34,425 nt of DNA from a virus: positions 1-34,425 of IMG/VR virus record IMGVR_UViG_3300035698_022672, one strand, 5' to 3'. The number at the start of each line of letters is the position of its first letter. Within the stretch, counting starts at the first letter, position 1. Position numbers and translations under genes: made by a program. The notes beneath the pieces are model-generated. The model ran no database searches, was not told the DNA's origin, and worked only from the letters and a program-made list of their open reading frames with translations. Positions 24,280-32,565 of this stretch are shown piece after piece.

Positions 24280-25218
24280 TTAATTGTTATTGTTTAAGGG
24301 TTTGAAATAATTATATAATTCTAACATATTTCTTAGTTCATCCTTGGATACTACTACCTTACCACTGGTGAACTCTTCTTTATCTCCAGTATCCGTAATA
24401 TCTTTATAATGCATATAAATGGTACCTTCTAATGTTTGACATCGTGGTGCTTCTTCCTTAGATATCATCATTTCATGGATTTTTTCTGATATTCTGGGGA
24501 CTCCGTGTCTATATTGTAACCCAAATTCTTCTTCGTATATTTCAAATAAGTCTTTAACTAAAAATGATTTTAAGTTGGGTATAACATTAAACCCACTAAC
24601 CCCAAGTCCTTTTTCAATCAGATCCATAGCTTCTTCTATTTCAATCATGAAACGAGTCATTTCTTTGGAGTATAGGGTAAGTTGATATTTCTTATTAATA
24701 GAATCCCAAATTAATGGTATAATACTGCCCGTAGAATTCAACACATTGCCATAGATTGCGGTGGATAAACGCACGTTAGATTTTTCGGCATTGACTATGA
24801 ATGACTCACCCGCTACGAATTTCATCGCGCCATATAACGTAGTTGCCGCTCTTGATTTATCGGAAGATATGAAACAAGCGGCTTCAAAATTGTTATCTTC
24901 TGCCGCTCTTCTTGAATTTATAGCCCCATCTATTAAAACTCTAACAGACTCTTCAACGTTTTGATCTACGGCACCTATCTGTTTTAAAGATGCGGCAAAT
25001 ATTCCTATATCATGTCCAAAAGCGGATCTAGTTAATAAATCAAAATTTCTTATATCCCCTATAATACATTTAATATTAGGAAATCTTTTCTTAAGGTAAT
25101 AATGTTTAGCCTCATCTCTTGAGTATACAGTAATCTCATTATCTTTATAATAACGTTCTACTAAGTGAGAGCCTAAATAACCAGCACCTCCTGTTATAAA
25201 TATTTTTTTATTTTTCAT
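24280..25218 (-). CDS. Nucleotide-sugar dehydratase/epimerase, PseB/CapD-like SDR
   Basis: The 312-residue protein is an extended short-chain dehydrogenase. The NAD(P)-binding motif TGGAGYLGS has Gly10/Gly13/Gly16. DIRN near residue 55 is the adenine-binding acidic spot, SSDK is at 118-121 and the catalytic YGAMK has Tyr129 and Lys133. MTRFMIEIEEAMDLI near 185-200 is typical of UDP-GlcNAc 4,6-dehydratases of the PseB/FlaA1/CapD type. It probably makes a 4-keto-6-deoxy sugar nucleotide that the neighbouring methyltransferase could use. Its start overlaps the methyltransferase stop by 4 bases (ATGA). The exact substrate cannot be read from the sequence. Confidence 0.85.
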   Translation of the reverse strand: MKNKKIFITGGAGYLGSHLVERYYKDNEITVYSRDEAKHYYLKKRFPNIKCIIGDIRNFDLLTRSAFGHDIGIFAASLKQIGAVDQNVEESVRVLIDGAINSRRAAEDNNFEAACFISSDKSRAATTLYGAMKFVAGESFIVNAEKSNVRLSTAIYGNVLNSTGSIIPLIWDSINKKYQLTLYSKEMTRFMIEIEEAMDLIEKGLGVSGFNVIPNLKSFLVKDLFEIYEEEFGLQYRHGVPRISEKIHEMMISKEEAPRCQTLEGTIYMHYKDITDTGDKEEFTSGKVVVSKDELRNMLELYNYFKPLNNNN

Positions 25219-26405
25219 CCTACTTGTTTTATTTGGGGGAATGGAATTATATAAGGGATCCCTAAATGTTTCGTTTTATCAATAATCATATCAGAAAAAT
25301 TCCAGGCAAATATTAAAATAAAGTCAACATCAGATTCAATAGCTTCGGGGGGTAAAATTTTAATTTTACCGTTTGATGTAAATCTATTATATCTTTCTGG
25401 GGATTCATCTATTATATACTTAATATCATTACTATCTAAATCTAATGTTCCTATTACAGTATTTGCTCTACCTGATGCTCCATATCCTATTATTTTTTTA
25501 TCTTTATTATCTTTTAGGAATTGTTTTAATTCACTTAATGATTTTTCAATAGATGAAGTAAAATTGCACAAACTATGATAATCTTTTTCAGATTCTATTA
25601 ACTCTTCAACTTTTTTATTAGGTATTAGAGATTTATCTTTAGTTGCTGTTACCCTAATAGACCCTGAATGTATCGGGATTCTTGTAAAGTCAATTATTGT
25701 TAATCCATGGTTTGCTAATAAATGTTTTAAGCTAGTTAGTGTGTAGTAGTATAAATGTTCATGATACATAAAATCGAATTGAAATTTATCTACTAAATCT
25801 ATTAAATATTGTACTTCAAATATAAATTTACCATCTTCTTTTAAGGAAAACTCAACTGCCTTTACTACTGAGTTTATATCCGTAATGTGTGCGAAGGTGT
25901 TGCTTGCTAGAATGTAGTCGAATTTATTATCCCAATTAAGATTACTAACGAATTCATAATTGAAGAAATCATTAACTAGGTTTAATCCTTTTTTTCTACC
26001 TAGTTTTACTATGTTAGTAGCGGGGTCAATCCCTACAGTATTACGTATGCCTTTTTTGTTTAAAGCATCTAATAAAGGGCCATCGTTGCATCCAAATTCT
26101 AATATTTGTGAATCCGGGGTTATTTTCTCTTCAGTTATTAACCAATCTGCGTATTGGTTAAAATGTTTTTGCATACCTACAGAGGAAACATACCTATAGT
26201 CTTTAAATAAAACTTCTGGTTCTATTAAGGTGTCTGTTTGTACCAATTTACAATTGGGGCATGTTATAATGGCTAAGGGGTAACGGATAATTTTATCTTT
26301 ATCTTGTTCCAATGGGAAACTACCAGCTAAGGGTATTTCTCCAAAGTCATACAAGGTATTAAACTTCTTCCCACCACAACACGCACATTTATTCCTTTTA
26401 GTCAT
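25215..26405 (-). CDS. Sugar C-methyltransferase (zinc-binding, SAM-dependent)
   Basis: The 396-residue protein has the three-part layout of NovU/TylCIII-type deoxysugar C-methyltransferases. An N-terminal zinc domain has Cys7/Cys10 and a second CPNC pair, with the typical DFGEIPLAGSFP and LVQTDTLIEPEVLFKDYRYVSS segments. A SAM-binding Rossmann domain carries ILEFGCNDGPLL at about 100-111. The C-terminal domain contains IIGYGASGRANTV. Such enzymes methylate C3 of nucleotide-linked 4-keto sugars, which fits translational coupling to the dehydratase. Together they point to a branched-chain or modified deoxysugar precursor. The gene is 12 bases from the preceding glycosyltransferase. Confidence 0.88.
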   Translation of the reverse strand: MTKRNKCACCGGKKFNTLYDFGEIPLAGSFPLEQDKDKIIRYPLAIITCPNCKLVQTDTLIEPEVLFKDYRYVSSVGMQKHFNQYADWLITEEKITPDSQILEFGCNDGPLLDALNKKGIRNTVGIDPATNIVKLGRKKGLNLVNDFFNYEFVSNLNWDNKFDYILASNTFAHITDINSVVKAVEFSLKEDGKFIFEVQYLIDLVDKFQFDFMYHEHLYYYTLTSLKHLLANHGLTIIDFTRIPIHSGSIRVTATKDKSLIPNKKVEELIESEKDYHSLCNFTSSIEKSLSELKQFLKDNKDKKIIGYGASGRANTVIGTLDLDSNDIKYIIDESPERYNRFTSNGKIKILPPEAIESDVDFILIFAWNFSDMIIDKTKHLGIPYIIPFPQIKQVG

Positions 26406-26417
26406 AATTTTTTATTA

Positions 26418-27335
26418 TTAATAAGATATCGCAGTTGGTCTATCTGTAATTAGTAGATGGTTTATATTTACTAGTTTATTATTGGAATCATAATAACTAA
26501 GGGAAGTCATTGGTTTTTTAAGTTTAGTATTTTTATTAATCATTATGTCTTCACCATCAATATTAAATTTTATATCCTTTATTAACCCGTATAATATAAT
26601 GAAACTTTTATCAAAAAACAACCTAAAATAATTATTTTCTGTATTAAAATTCCACAAATGGGTATCTTTTATAAAATTAAATTCTAAACTATCCTCTACA
26701 ACTTCTTTAAATACTTTAAATTCAATATCTTTTAATAAATATTTCAAATAAGCTTCAGGAGGAGTCATTTCCCCGGATATTAAAAAATTAGTTTTGGAAA
26801 TGTATTCTTTCCTATCAATGGAAGAAGTGATTTTATTAAAATCTTGTTTAGTAAAAGAGAAAAACAGTAAATTAGGTGAATATTCATTATGGTCTTTTTT
26901 CCATTTAACCTTACTTACTATATTACCTTTAATATTTGAAAATTCTTCAATCATATTAGGGGTTATTTTAATATCGTAATTAATAAATGTAAAATTATCA
27001 TATTCTAATTCTTTACAAAAGGCACCTATTTTTTTTATTTGATTATAAGGGGTAAAACCATAATCAGGGAGTAATTCATCTAGACTAGTAAAGGTATCAC
27101 CAATAAGGATGGATTTCCAATAAACTAGTGCTTTTTCAGGAAATTCCAATATAGGATTACTTTTATCATAAATAAAATAATTCACGGAGGTTGTTATTTT
27201 ATCATCTAGTGGGATGTGTGAAGCCAACAATATATCAAACCCACATTCCTTTAGGATATGGATATTATTCTCCAAAGCTACTAATTTTTCATTGCTATCG
27301 CAATGACTTAATATACAAGCTAAATTATTAATCAT
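26418..27335 (-). CDS. Glycosyltransferase-like protein (paralogue of neighbour)
   Basis: The 305-residue product begins with LACILSHCDSNEKLVALENNIHILK and FDILLASHIPLDDKIT, then YFIYDKSNPI. It also has GFTPYNQIKKIGAFCKELEYDNFTFINYDIKI, where INYDI may be the metal-binding strand end of a GT-A-like fold. The same three blocks occur in the next gene, so the two are tandem paralogues (DILLFSHYPIEED-type core). No classic DxD motif is present, and the C-terminal part is divergent. It is probably a transferase of the sugar cassette. Donor and acceptor are unknown. It overlaps the neighbouring stop by 8 bases. Confidence 0.68.
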   Translation of the reverse strand: MINNLACILSHCDSNEKLVALENNIHILKECGFDILLASHIPLDDKITTSVNYFIYDKSNPILEFPEKALVYWKSILIGDTFTSLDELLPDYGFTPYNQIKKIGAFCKELEYDNFTFINYDIKITPNMIEEFSNIKGNIVSKVKWKKDHNEYSPNLLFFSFTKQDFNKITSSIDRKEYISKTNFLISGEMTPPEAYLKYLLKDIEFKVFKEVVEDSLEFNFIKDTHLWNFNTENNYFRLFFDKSFIILYGLIKDIKFNIDGEDIMINKNTKLKKPMTSLSYYDSNNKLVNINHLLITDRPTAISY

Positions 27336-28359
27336 TATGTGCTATTTCAATTGATGATATTCTGTTTAATATAAGTAAATCCTTTGGAATTTCCCAGCCA
27401 TCAATCACAACTTTTACATCTTCGGGTCTTTTTGAAAATTGTTGGTGGTTTATAGGTAAATAAATAATATGGTATTCTGATTCTTTAGGTATAAATGATT
27501 TGTTGATTAATTTATTTTTGATGAATATCTCAACATCCAAGTCTTTATTCATGCCCCACAACATTAGTAGTTGTTTGTTTGTATCCTTTCTTTTATTTTT
27601 TATGTAAAGGAGTTCATGCCCTATAAACCAATTAAAATCTTCTTCAGAAAATCTATCCATTATATTACCTTCCATTACAATAGTTGTTCTAATTTTACTA
27701 TTGAAAGGATCGGGACCTTCCCATTCTATTCTGGGAATTGGTTTACTATTTTTTCCATTAAGTTTAGAATACAAATATTCTTCGACAATGCCCTCTCCTA
27801 TGGATTTAACATAATCTTCTTTTGAAATATCTTTTATATTATTAAGATAGGGTTTGATCTTTAAAGCAAACCAGGCCATATATAATCCTTTATCACTCCC
27901 GTATATTGGGAGTATGCTATCATATTCTAACATAAGTTTGTCAAAATCATCTACCATCTTATCATATACCTCTAAATCATAATTTAATACAAATACTTCT
28001 TCATACCCATTTTCATAGGCGAACAATATTCCTCTTTTGATTTGTTGGGCGGCGGCATACCCGTAATCAACAGCGTGTGTATTAATTTTAAAGGGTATTC
28101 CGTTTTTAATGAATTTACTCCAATTTACCATAGATCGAGAACCCCCACCAGGTAAAATATGGTTATTAAATACCGGGTTACTATAATCGTATATAGAATA
28201 ATCCGTTAAATGGTAAGTATCTTCTTCAATGGGGTAATGGGAAAATAAAATTATATCAGTATCATATTTTTTAAGGTTTTTTAAGGTATCATTTAATGCT
28301 TTTTTCTTTGTAGGGTTGTTACAATAAGCAGTAACTAAGAAACAACGTTTATTTGTCAT
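27328..28359 (-). CDS. Glycosyltransferase-like protein (paralogue of neighbour)
   Basis: The 343-residue product shares with the downstream gene the segments CFLVTAYCNNPTKKKALNDTL, DTDIILFSHYPIEEDTYHLTDYSIYDYSNPV, and YGYAAAQQIKRGILFAYENGYEEVFVLNYDLEV. The last resembles a GT-A metal/donor-binding strand (NYDLEV). A WFALKIKPYL and WEGPDPF region follows in the middle, and the C-terminal ~100 residues may be a beta domain. I read it as a glycosyltransferase of the phage sugar cassette, with low certainty on the catalytic mechanism. The start at 28359 overlaps the preceding gene by 11 bases, which suggests coupled translation. Confidence 0.7.
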   Translation of the reverse strand: MTNKRCFLVTAYCNNPTKKKALNDTLKNLKKYDTDIILFSHYPIEEDTYHLTDYSIYDYSNPVFNNHILPGGGSRSMVNWSKFIKNGIPFKINTHAVDYGYAAAQQIKRGILFAYENGYEEVFVLNYDLEVYDKMVDDFDKLMLEYDSILPIYGSDKGLYMAWFALKIKPYLNNIKDISKEDYVKSIGEGIVEEYLYSKLNGKNSKPIPRIEWEGPDPFNSKIRTTIVMEGNIMDRFSEEDFNWFIGHELLYIKNKRKDTNKQLLMLWGMNKDLDVEIFIKNKLINKSFIPKESEYHIIYLPINHQQFSKRPEDVKVVIDGWEIPKDLLILNRISSIEIAHND

Positions 28360-29734
28360 AACAGGCTATATATGGTGTTTTATCTTTATTTGGTGAATAT
28401 TTTTTTATTGATTCAAATTCAATATAATTTGTGTTTCTATTATTACTTTTGAACCAATCCCCATTATTAGTTAATAATTGGGATATTATAGAGTGTTCGG
28501 ATTTATACAATGTAAGTAATTTTTCCTTAATATCCAAAATATCCTTATCTAACTTAATATCTGATTTACCGAATACGTGGAAATTATTTGTTAGCTTTTT
28601 TATAGTATCAAAGACTAATTTATGTTGTGGGTGACCATATTCACCAATGGGGTTATGAGTAACAACCATCTCCCAATTTTTAGAATTAATAATACCACTT
28701 AAATCATATTCTTCTGTTGGGTTTAATGTATCTTCATAATCTAACATTTCCCAAGAACCTACATTAAGTTCTTTCATTACAGATTCGAATTCATATTTTC
28801 TGGTTGTATTAGAGTTGTTGGTCAAACATACAACCTTATATTCTGGTCCGTGGTTTATTAATTCGGCCCCCCCAAATATTAATTCATCATCGGGGTGTGC
28901 CACTATCATTAATCGGGTTGTTGAGTAATCTTTAAAAGCATTTAGTAAAGTTAATGCGTTTTTTGGTTTTACAGAAGGATCTGGACCATGTATGAAATAG
29001 GGTTTTAATGATAATTTGTCGTACATTACATCAAATCCTTGTTTTAGGAAATAAGAATTAACAACTCTTTCCTCTTTTGAGCTATAATAATTATTCCAAG
29101 TAATAGGTAGATCTAATATTTTATTTTCCTCCCATAATATATTATTAGCTACTCTTTCTTCAGAAAAGGCGTTATCATCCACGTAGTCTTTAATACTATG
29201 TTTATTTAACTCTTTATTCCATTCTAAACATTTTTTAAAGAAGGGTATGCTTTTAACATCATAGAAATAAAAACCGGTGGCTATTAATTTATTATTAGGG
29301 TTTCTTTTTATACCCTTAATAGAAGACAATTCATTACCATAATTCCCTTCTAACTTTACATCATTATAATATCTCCATTGGTTTATATCCTGATGGTAAT
29401 ATTTCATGAATAAAGGGTAGTCTTGCAAACCATCAAGATATTGTAATGAGGCATCAATATTTTCAGTAACAAAGGCATCACCATCAACCCAAGCAAATTT
29501 TGTAAAATCTTCATTTAAAGACTCTATCGAGGCTAAATACTTAGCAAAGTAAATGGAATAATCTTTTTTGATTAAATCGGGTTCTTGTGTGGGATTTAAT
29601 GTAGGTTTAGGTGTATAATCGATTCTTCTATTAAGGACATTAGGTAAGTTTATGTTAGGGTCACAATTGAAACCATACACTATAAGTTTATAGTTAGAAT
29701 ATAATAATAAACTTTTAGCTAATACTTCTATCAT
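28349..29734 (-). CDS. GT-A glycosyltransferase fused to PIG-L/LmbE deacetylase
   Basis: From the ATG at 29734 the product has 461 residues. The N-terminal part is a GT-A-type transferase with the DxD-like AWVDGDAFV (Asp84/Asp86). From about residue 272 it is a PIG-L/LmbE N-deacetylase: AHPDDE (His280, Asp283) and GEYGHPQHK (His368, His371) would bind zinc. The fusion could transfer and then de-N-acetylate an amino sugar. The start is doubtful. The same frame continues upstream, without a start codon, as VNFTWITGGDKSYLP back to the A11 run at 29780-29790. That sequence looks like the first beta strand of the GT fold, and a hairpin sits directly before the ATG. Production as an extension of the upstream protein is likely. 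Confidence 0.8.
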   Translation of the reverse strand: MIEVLAKSLLLYSNYKLIVYGFNCDPNINLPNVLNRRIDYTPKPTLNPTQEPDLIKKDYSIYFAKYLASIESLNEDFTKFAWVDGDAFVTENIDASLQYLDGLQDYPLFMKYYHQDINQWRYYNDVKLEGNYGNELSSIKGIKRNPNNKLIATGFYFYDVKSIPFFKKCLEWNKELNKHSIKDYVDDNAFSEERVANNILWEENKILDLPITWNNYYSSKEERVVNSYFLKQGFDVMYDKLSLKPYFIHGPDPSVKPKNALTLLNAFKDYSTTRLMIVAHPDDELIFGGAELINHGPEYKVVCLTNNSNTTRKYEFESVMKELNVGSWEMLDYEDTLNPTEEYDLSGIINSKNWEMVVTHNPIGEYGHPQHKLVFDTIKKLTNNFHVFGKSDIKLDKDILDIKEKLLTLYKSEHSIISQLLTNNGDWFKSNNRNTNYIEFESIKKYSPNKDKTPYIACYDK

Positions 29735-29735
29735 A

Positions 29736-29756
29736 GGGAGATAAGACTTATCCCCC
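29736..29756 (-). other. Strong hairpin directly before ATG 29734
   Basis: On the minus strand GGGGGATAA pairs with TTATCTCCC (nine pairs, one G-T) around a GTC loop, and the ATG follows one base later. In RNA it would block initiation at that ATG, or act as a stimulator 22 bases downstream of the slip site. That spacing is long for a classical -1 stimulator. No T run follows, so it is not a terminator. Confidence 0.6.
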
Positions 29757-29760
29757 CCAG

Positions 29761-32082
29761 TTATCCAAGTAAAGTTAACTTTTTTTTTTTATTTAAAACA
29801 TCTGAAACAGAATTGTAAACTTGATCTACAGAAATAGATTTTTGACATATATGTTGAAGTTCGGTACCTTCGTTTTCTGGGCACCAATCCCAATTTCCGG
29901 CATCAAAAGAATGTTCGGGATGAACCCAACAATTGTTACATACCGAGTGGTTTTCGATTTTGGTTAAATTGTGAGTAAATTCAAAACCATGAGGAATGAA
30001 ATTATTAATCATTAGAGTATGTTTGTCCAATACCCAATTAACCCAAGATAGCCCAGATCCTAGTCCTATAAATAAATCTGCATGGTAAAGATGGTTTAAG
30101 GTGTCTTCCCATTTTAAATTCTTTTTATCTATTATATTTTTACCCTTAAATCCTTCTTGGGATAGGTTTATTATCTTATATCCTTCATTACGTAATCGGT
30201 TAGCTAACTCTCCCCACCTATCATGAGGCCATTCTTTTAAACCTGAGGTTGCTCTAGGTCCTATACATACATATTTTCCCTTAATTGGTGATTTTTTAGG
30301 TTTAAAATTAATATCGTAATGAATTTCTTTATATGGTAGACCTAAGATATCGGTTGCAGTTTGAATTAGGGGGATGGTGTTTACTTGATTTGGGTGGTCA
30401 TCAAAATTTTTCCATGAATTATTTGGACCCCTGAACCATCCTATTTTATATGATACATAAACCTCGTGGTGGGTTTCGGGTTTGCTAAATTTAATATTTT
30501 TATATTGTGGGAGGGTTTCAAACCATTCATTATGAAAAGTACTTACAATTACCTCACACTTATGTTTTTTATAAAATTCTAAGACTTGTGGAACCCATGC
30601 TATTGTATCCCCAACAGATTTAGAATCTAAATTTATTAAAACTTTTTTATTATTTAAATCAAAAGTATGTACCACTACCCCATTTACTTTTATTACCCAT
30701 GGAATATAGTAAGATTTACTACATTTAGTCCACATATTAGTATTAATTGTGGATGAATACACAACCTTATTGGTTGAACCATCTATAAATTCTATAAGAT
30801 ATTCTTTATGTGTAGAACCTTTAACTTCTACTTTAGGACCAAAATTAAAACTAATTTCTATTTTATTTGGAGGGATGTTTTCCATAAGATTATCTATTTC
30901 CTTTTTAGCTAATTTTGCGGAATTTTCCCAAGTAAAATCCTTTCTGATTAATTTTGATTCTATTAGTGATTTTTCTTTATGGTGGTCATAATTTTCATAT
31001 GAATCTCTCATAACTTTCTTTAAGTCTTCATAATCAGGTACATAAAATTCTCCCGTCATCTCAGATTGAGAGTATGTACTATATTCACCCATAATAGCGG
31101 GAATAGTACCTTTAATTTTTACAGGTAAACCTTTACCTTCAGCAAATTCTAATTGTGCACTACATTCTGAGTATATAGAAGGGGTACCACATGCCATAGC
31201 TTCTATTAAGGGTAAATTCCATCCCTCAGAGCGAGCACAAGATAAAAATACATGGCCCTTTTGTAAATATTTTATGTATTCGTCTCTAGTAGGAAAATGT
31301 TTTATTTTGATTCTAGGGTCTTTTAAATTATAATGATCTAGTCTTTCTTCAGTAGATTTAAATCCATCTTTGGCAAATCCATTATCTATAGATAAAACTA
31401 AATCAATAGGTTCGTCTTTATTAAATTCTTGTAAGAACGATTCTATTATTTCTTTTGTTGATTTTCGAAAATCCCACCTACCAAACATTATAAATTTAAA
31501 TCTATTATCCTCATATTCGGGTAATGTAACTTGGTCATTAGGATGAAAGGTATTCCCATTAACAGCTTCAGGTATTACTTTTACTTTGTTTGGATCCATT
31601 CCCTGTTCTATAGAGCAATTTCTTTGCCATTTTGAAGGAACCCATACTTGATCGTATTCATTTAAAACCTTAAAGAAAGAATCTGGATATCTGGTTGTTT
31701 CCCAAACAGTGTATCCAATTTTAGGACCTATATAAGATTGGTAGAAGTAATGGTGGTTAACTTCAGATAAAATTATATTGAGGTTATGATTAAAATAGTT
31801 GGGGTAATTAGGATATATATCATGATCCATTAAAGTAAGGGGATCATTAGATTCTATAAGGGTTTGTTGAGTTAGAAGTTTTTTATCTAGATCTGCTAGA
31901 TAATATTCACCATTAAAGGGCTCATCACTCAAACCATCCCACGTAAGGGGTACAGTGAAGTTTCTAACTTTCAAATCGTAGAGTTTGGAAAGTTCTTTAA
32001 AAAAATCTCTAGTATGGTTGTTATAACCCGTAGTTCCTATATAACTACCATGGGTAAAAATTTTAGTTTGGTTTTTTTGCAT
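29761..32082 (-). CDS. Two-domain glycosyltransferase: GT4 plus TibC-like O-heptosyltransferase
   Basis: The 773-residue protein has an N-terminal GT-B domain of the GT4 type. It contains VIPEAVNGNTFHP, then FIMFGRWDFRKSTKEIIESF, then the EX7E motif SEGWNLPLIEAMACG with Glu286 and Glu294. From about residue 410 it matches the autotransporter heptosyltransferase (BAHT/TibC) pattern: HKEYLIEFIDGSTNKVVY, NLDSKSVGDTIAWVPQVLEFY, FIGLGSGLSWVNWVL, and the cysteine cluster CNNCW, WDWC and HICQ (Cys715, 718, 734, 746). In TibC this cluster binds iron. TibC-type enzymes put heptose on serines of repetitive adhesins. The C-terminus ends in four lysines at the A11 slip site. Confidence 0.87.
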   Translation of the reverse strand: MQKNQTKIFTHGSYIGTTGYNNHTRDFFKELSKLYDLKVRNFTVPLTWDGLSDEPFNGEYYLADLDKKLLTQQTLIESNDPLTLMDHDIYPNYPNYFNHNLNIILSEVNHHYFYQSYIGPKIGYTVWETTRYPDSFFKVLNEYDQVWVPSKWQRNCSIEQGMDPNKVKVIPEAVNGNTFHPNDQVTLPEYEDNRFKFIMFGRWDFRKSTKEIIESFLQEFNKDEPIDLVLSIDNGFAKDGFKSTEERLDHYNLKDPRIKIKHFPTRDEYIKYLQKGHVFLSCARSEGWNLPLIEAMACGTPSIYSECSAQLEFAEGKGLPVKIKGTIPAIMGEYSTYSQSEMTGEFYVPDYEDLKKVMRDSYENYDHHKEKSLIESKLIRKDFTWENSAKLAKKEIDNLMENIPPNKIEISFNFGPKVEVKGSTHKEYLIEFIDGSTNKVVYSSTINTNMWTKCSKSYYIPWVIKVNGVVVHTFDLNNKKVLINLDSKSVGDTIAWVPQVLEFYKKHKCEVIVSTFHNEWFETLPQYKNIKFSKPETHHEVYVSYKIGWFRGPNNSWKNFDDHPNQVNTIPLIQTATDILGLPYKEIHYDINFKPKKSPIKGKYVCIGPRATSGLKEWPHDRWGELANRLRNEGYKIINLSQEGFKGKNIIDKKNLKWEDTLNHLYHADLFIGLGSGLSWVNWVLDKHTLMINNFIPHGFEFTHNLTKIENHSVCNNCWVHPEHSFDAGNWDWCPENEGTELQHICQKSISVDQVYNSVSDVLNKKKKLTLLG
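29779..29790 (-). other. A11 run with A_AAA_AAG slip site
   Basis: The end of the 773-residue gene reads AAT AAA AAA AAA AAG TTA on the minus strand. A_AAA_AAG is the most efficient known bacterial -1 slip heptamer (as in E. coli dnaX). A -1 shift here reads on as GTT AAC TTT ACT TGG, exactly the start-less frame of the next glycosyltransferase, and gives a product of 1244 residues. RNA polymerase slippage adding one A, or a missing base in the assembly, would give the same joined frame. Confidence 0.6.
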
Positions 32083-32168
32083 ATTTAAATATTACTATAA
32101 TGTGTAATATACAAAATAATTGTTACCCCCCCAACTAACCTTTAATAATTTATTTTATTATTTTCAAA

Positions 32169-32516
32169 TTAATTACCTACAGTAAGGGCTATGGTTGTTG
32201 GGTTAATTAAGGATTCAAGGATATTGTTGATATTATCCTCTATACTAGTAACTTCTTCAGGTCCCATAGCGGCTTGGGTCCATGCTACTACCTCGGTATT
32301 TGTTACTTGATCAAAGGGTATAAAATTAGTTATATCACTAGTGTTTAGGTCTTGGGTGCCCACCATTGAATATTGGAAGAAGGGTTCGGGGGAATTGGGG
32401 TCTAAAACATCTGAAGTACCCGTTACTACCCAATTTACTTTATACACAACATCAGAATTTCCTGATTGTTCTATGTAGGCTTCTACTGATCTGCAATTCC
32501 AATTATAAGTTACCAT
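32169..32516 (-). CDS. Small phage protein of the tail-fibre region (DUF7936-like)
   Basis: The 115-residue product reads as a beta-strand-rich N-terminal part (VTYNWNCRSVEAYIE; DVVYKVNWVVTGT) followed by FIPFDQVTNTEVVAWTQAAMGPEEVTSIEDNINNILESLINP. This two-part pattern is one I associate with short proteins encoded next to tail fibres in marine phages. The family name is from memory and not verified. The function is unknown. It could be a fibre-associated or structural protein. It has its own 49-base upstream gap, so it is not translationally coupled to the fibre gene. Confidence 0.6.
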   Translation of the reverse strand: MVTYNWNCRSVEAYIEQSGNSDVVYKVNWVVTGTSDVLDPNSPEPFFQYSMVGTQDLNTSDITNFIPFDQVTNTEVVAWTQAAMGPEEVTSIEDNINNILESLINPTTIALTVGN

Positions 32517-32565
32517 AGTTTTTTATTTAATATTTAATATACTTAAATTTATTTGTTATTCCTAG

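Noticed and set aside
18785-29757. G7 runs (for example in 18794-18800, 28867-28873, 29751-29757) as phase-variation switches
   Set aside because: Each encodes Gly-Gly in a normal context (IGGV, FGGAE, TGGD), and GGG GGG is used repeatedly, including in the tape measure gene. No on/off pattern is supported.
32083-32168. Terminator in the gap after the 115-residue gene (GTTA...GGGGGGG...TAAC)
   Set aside because: Only four pairs can form around a G-rich loop, and no T run follows directly.
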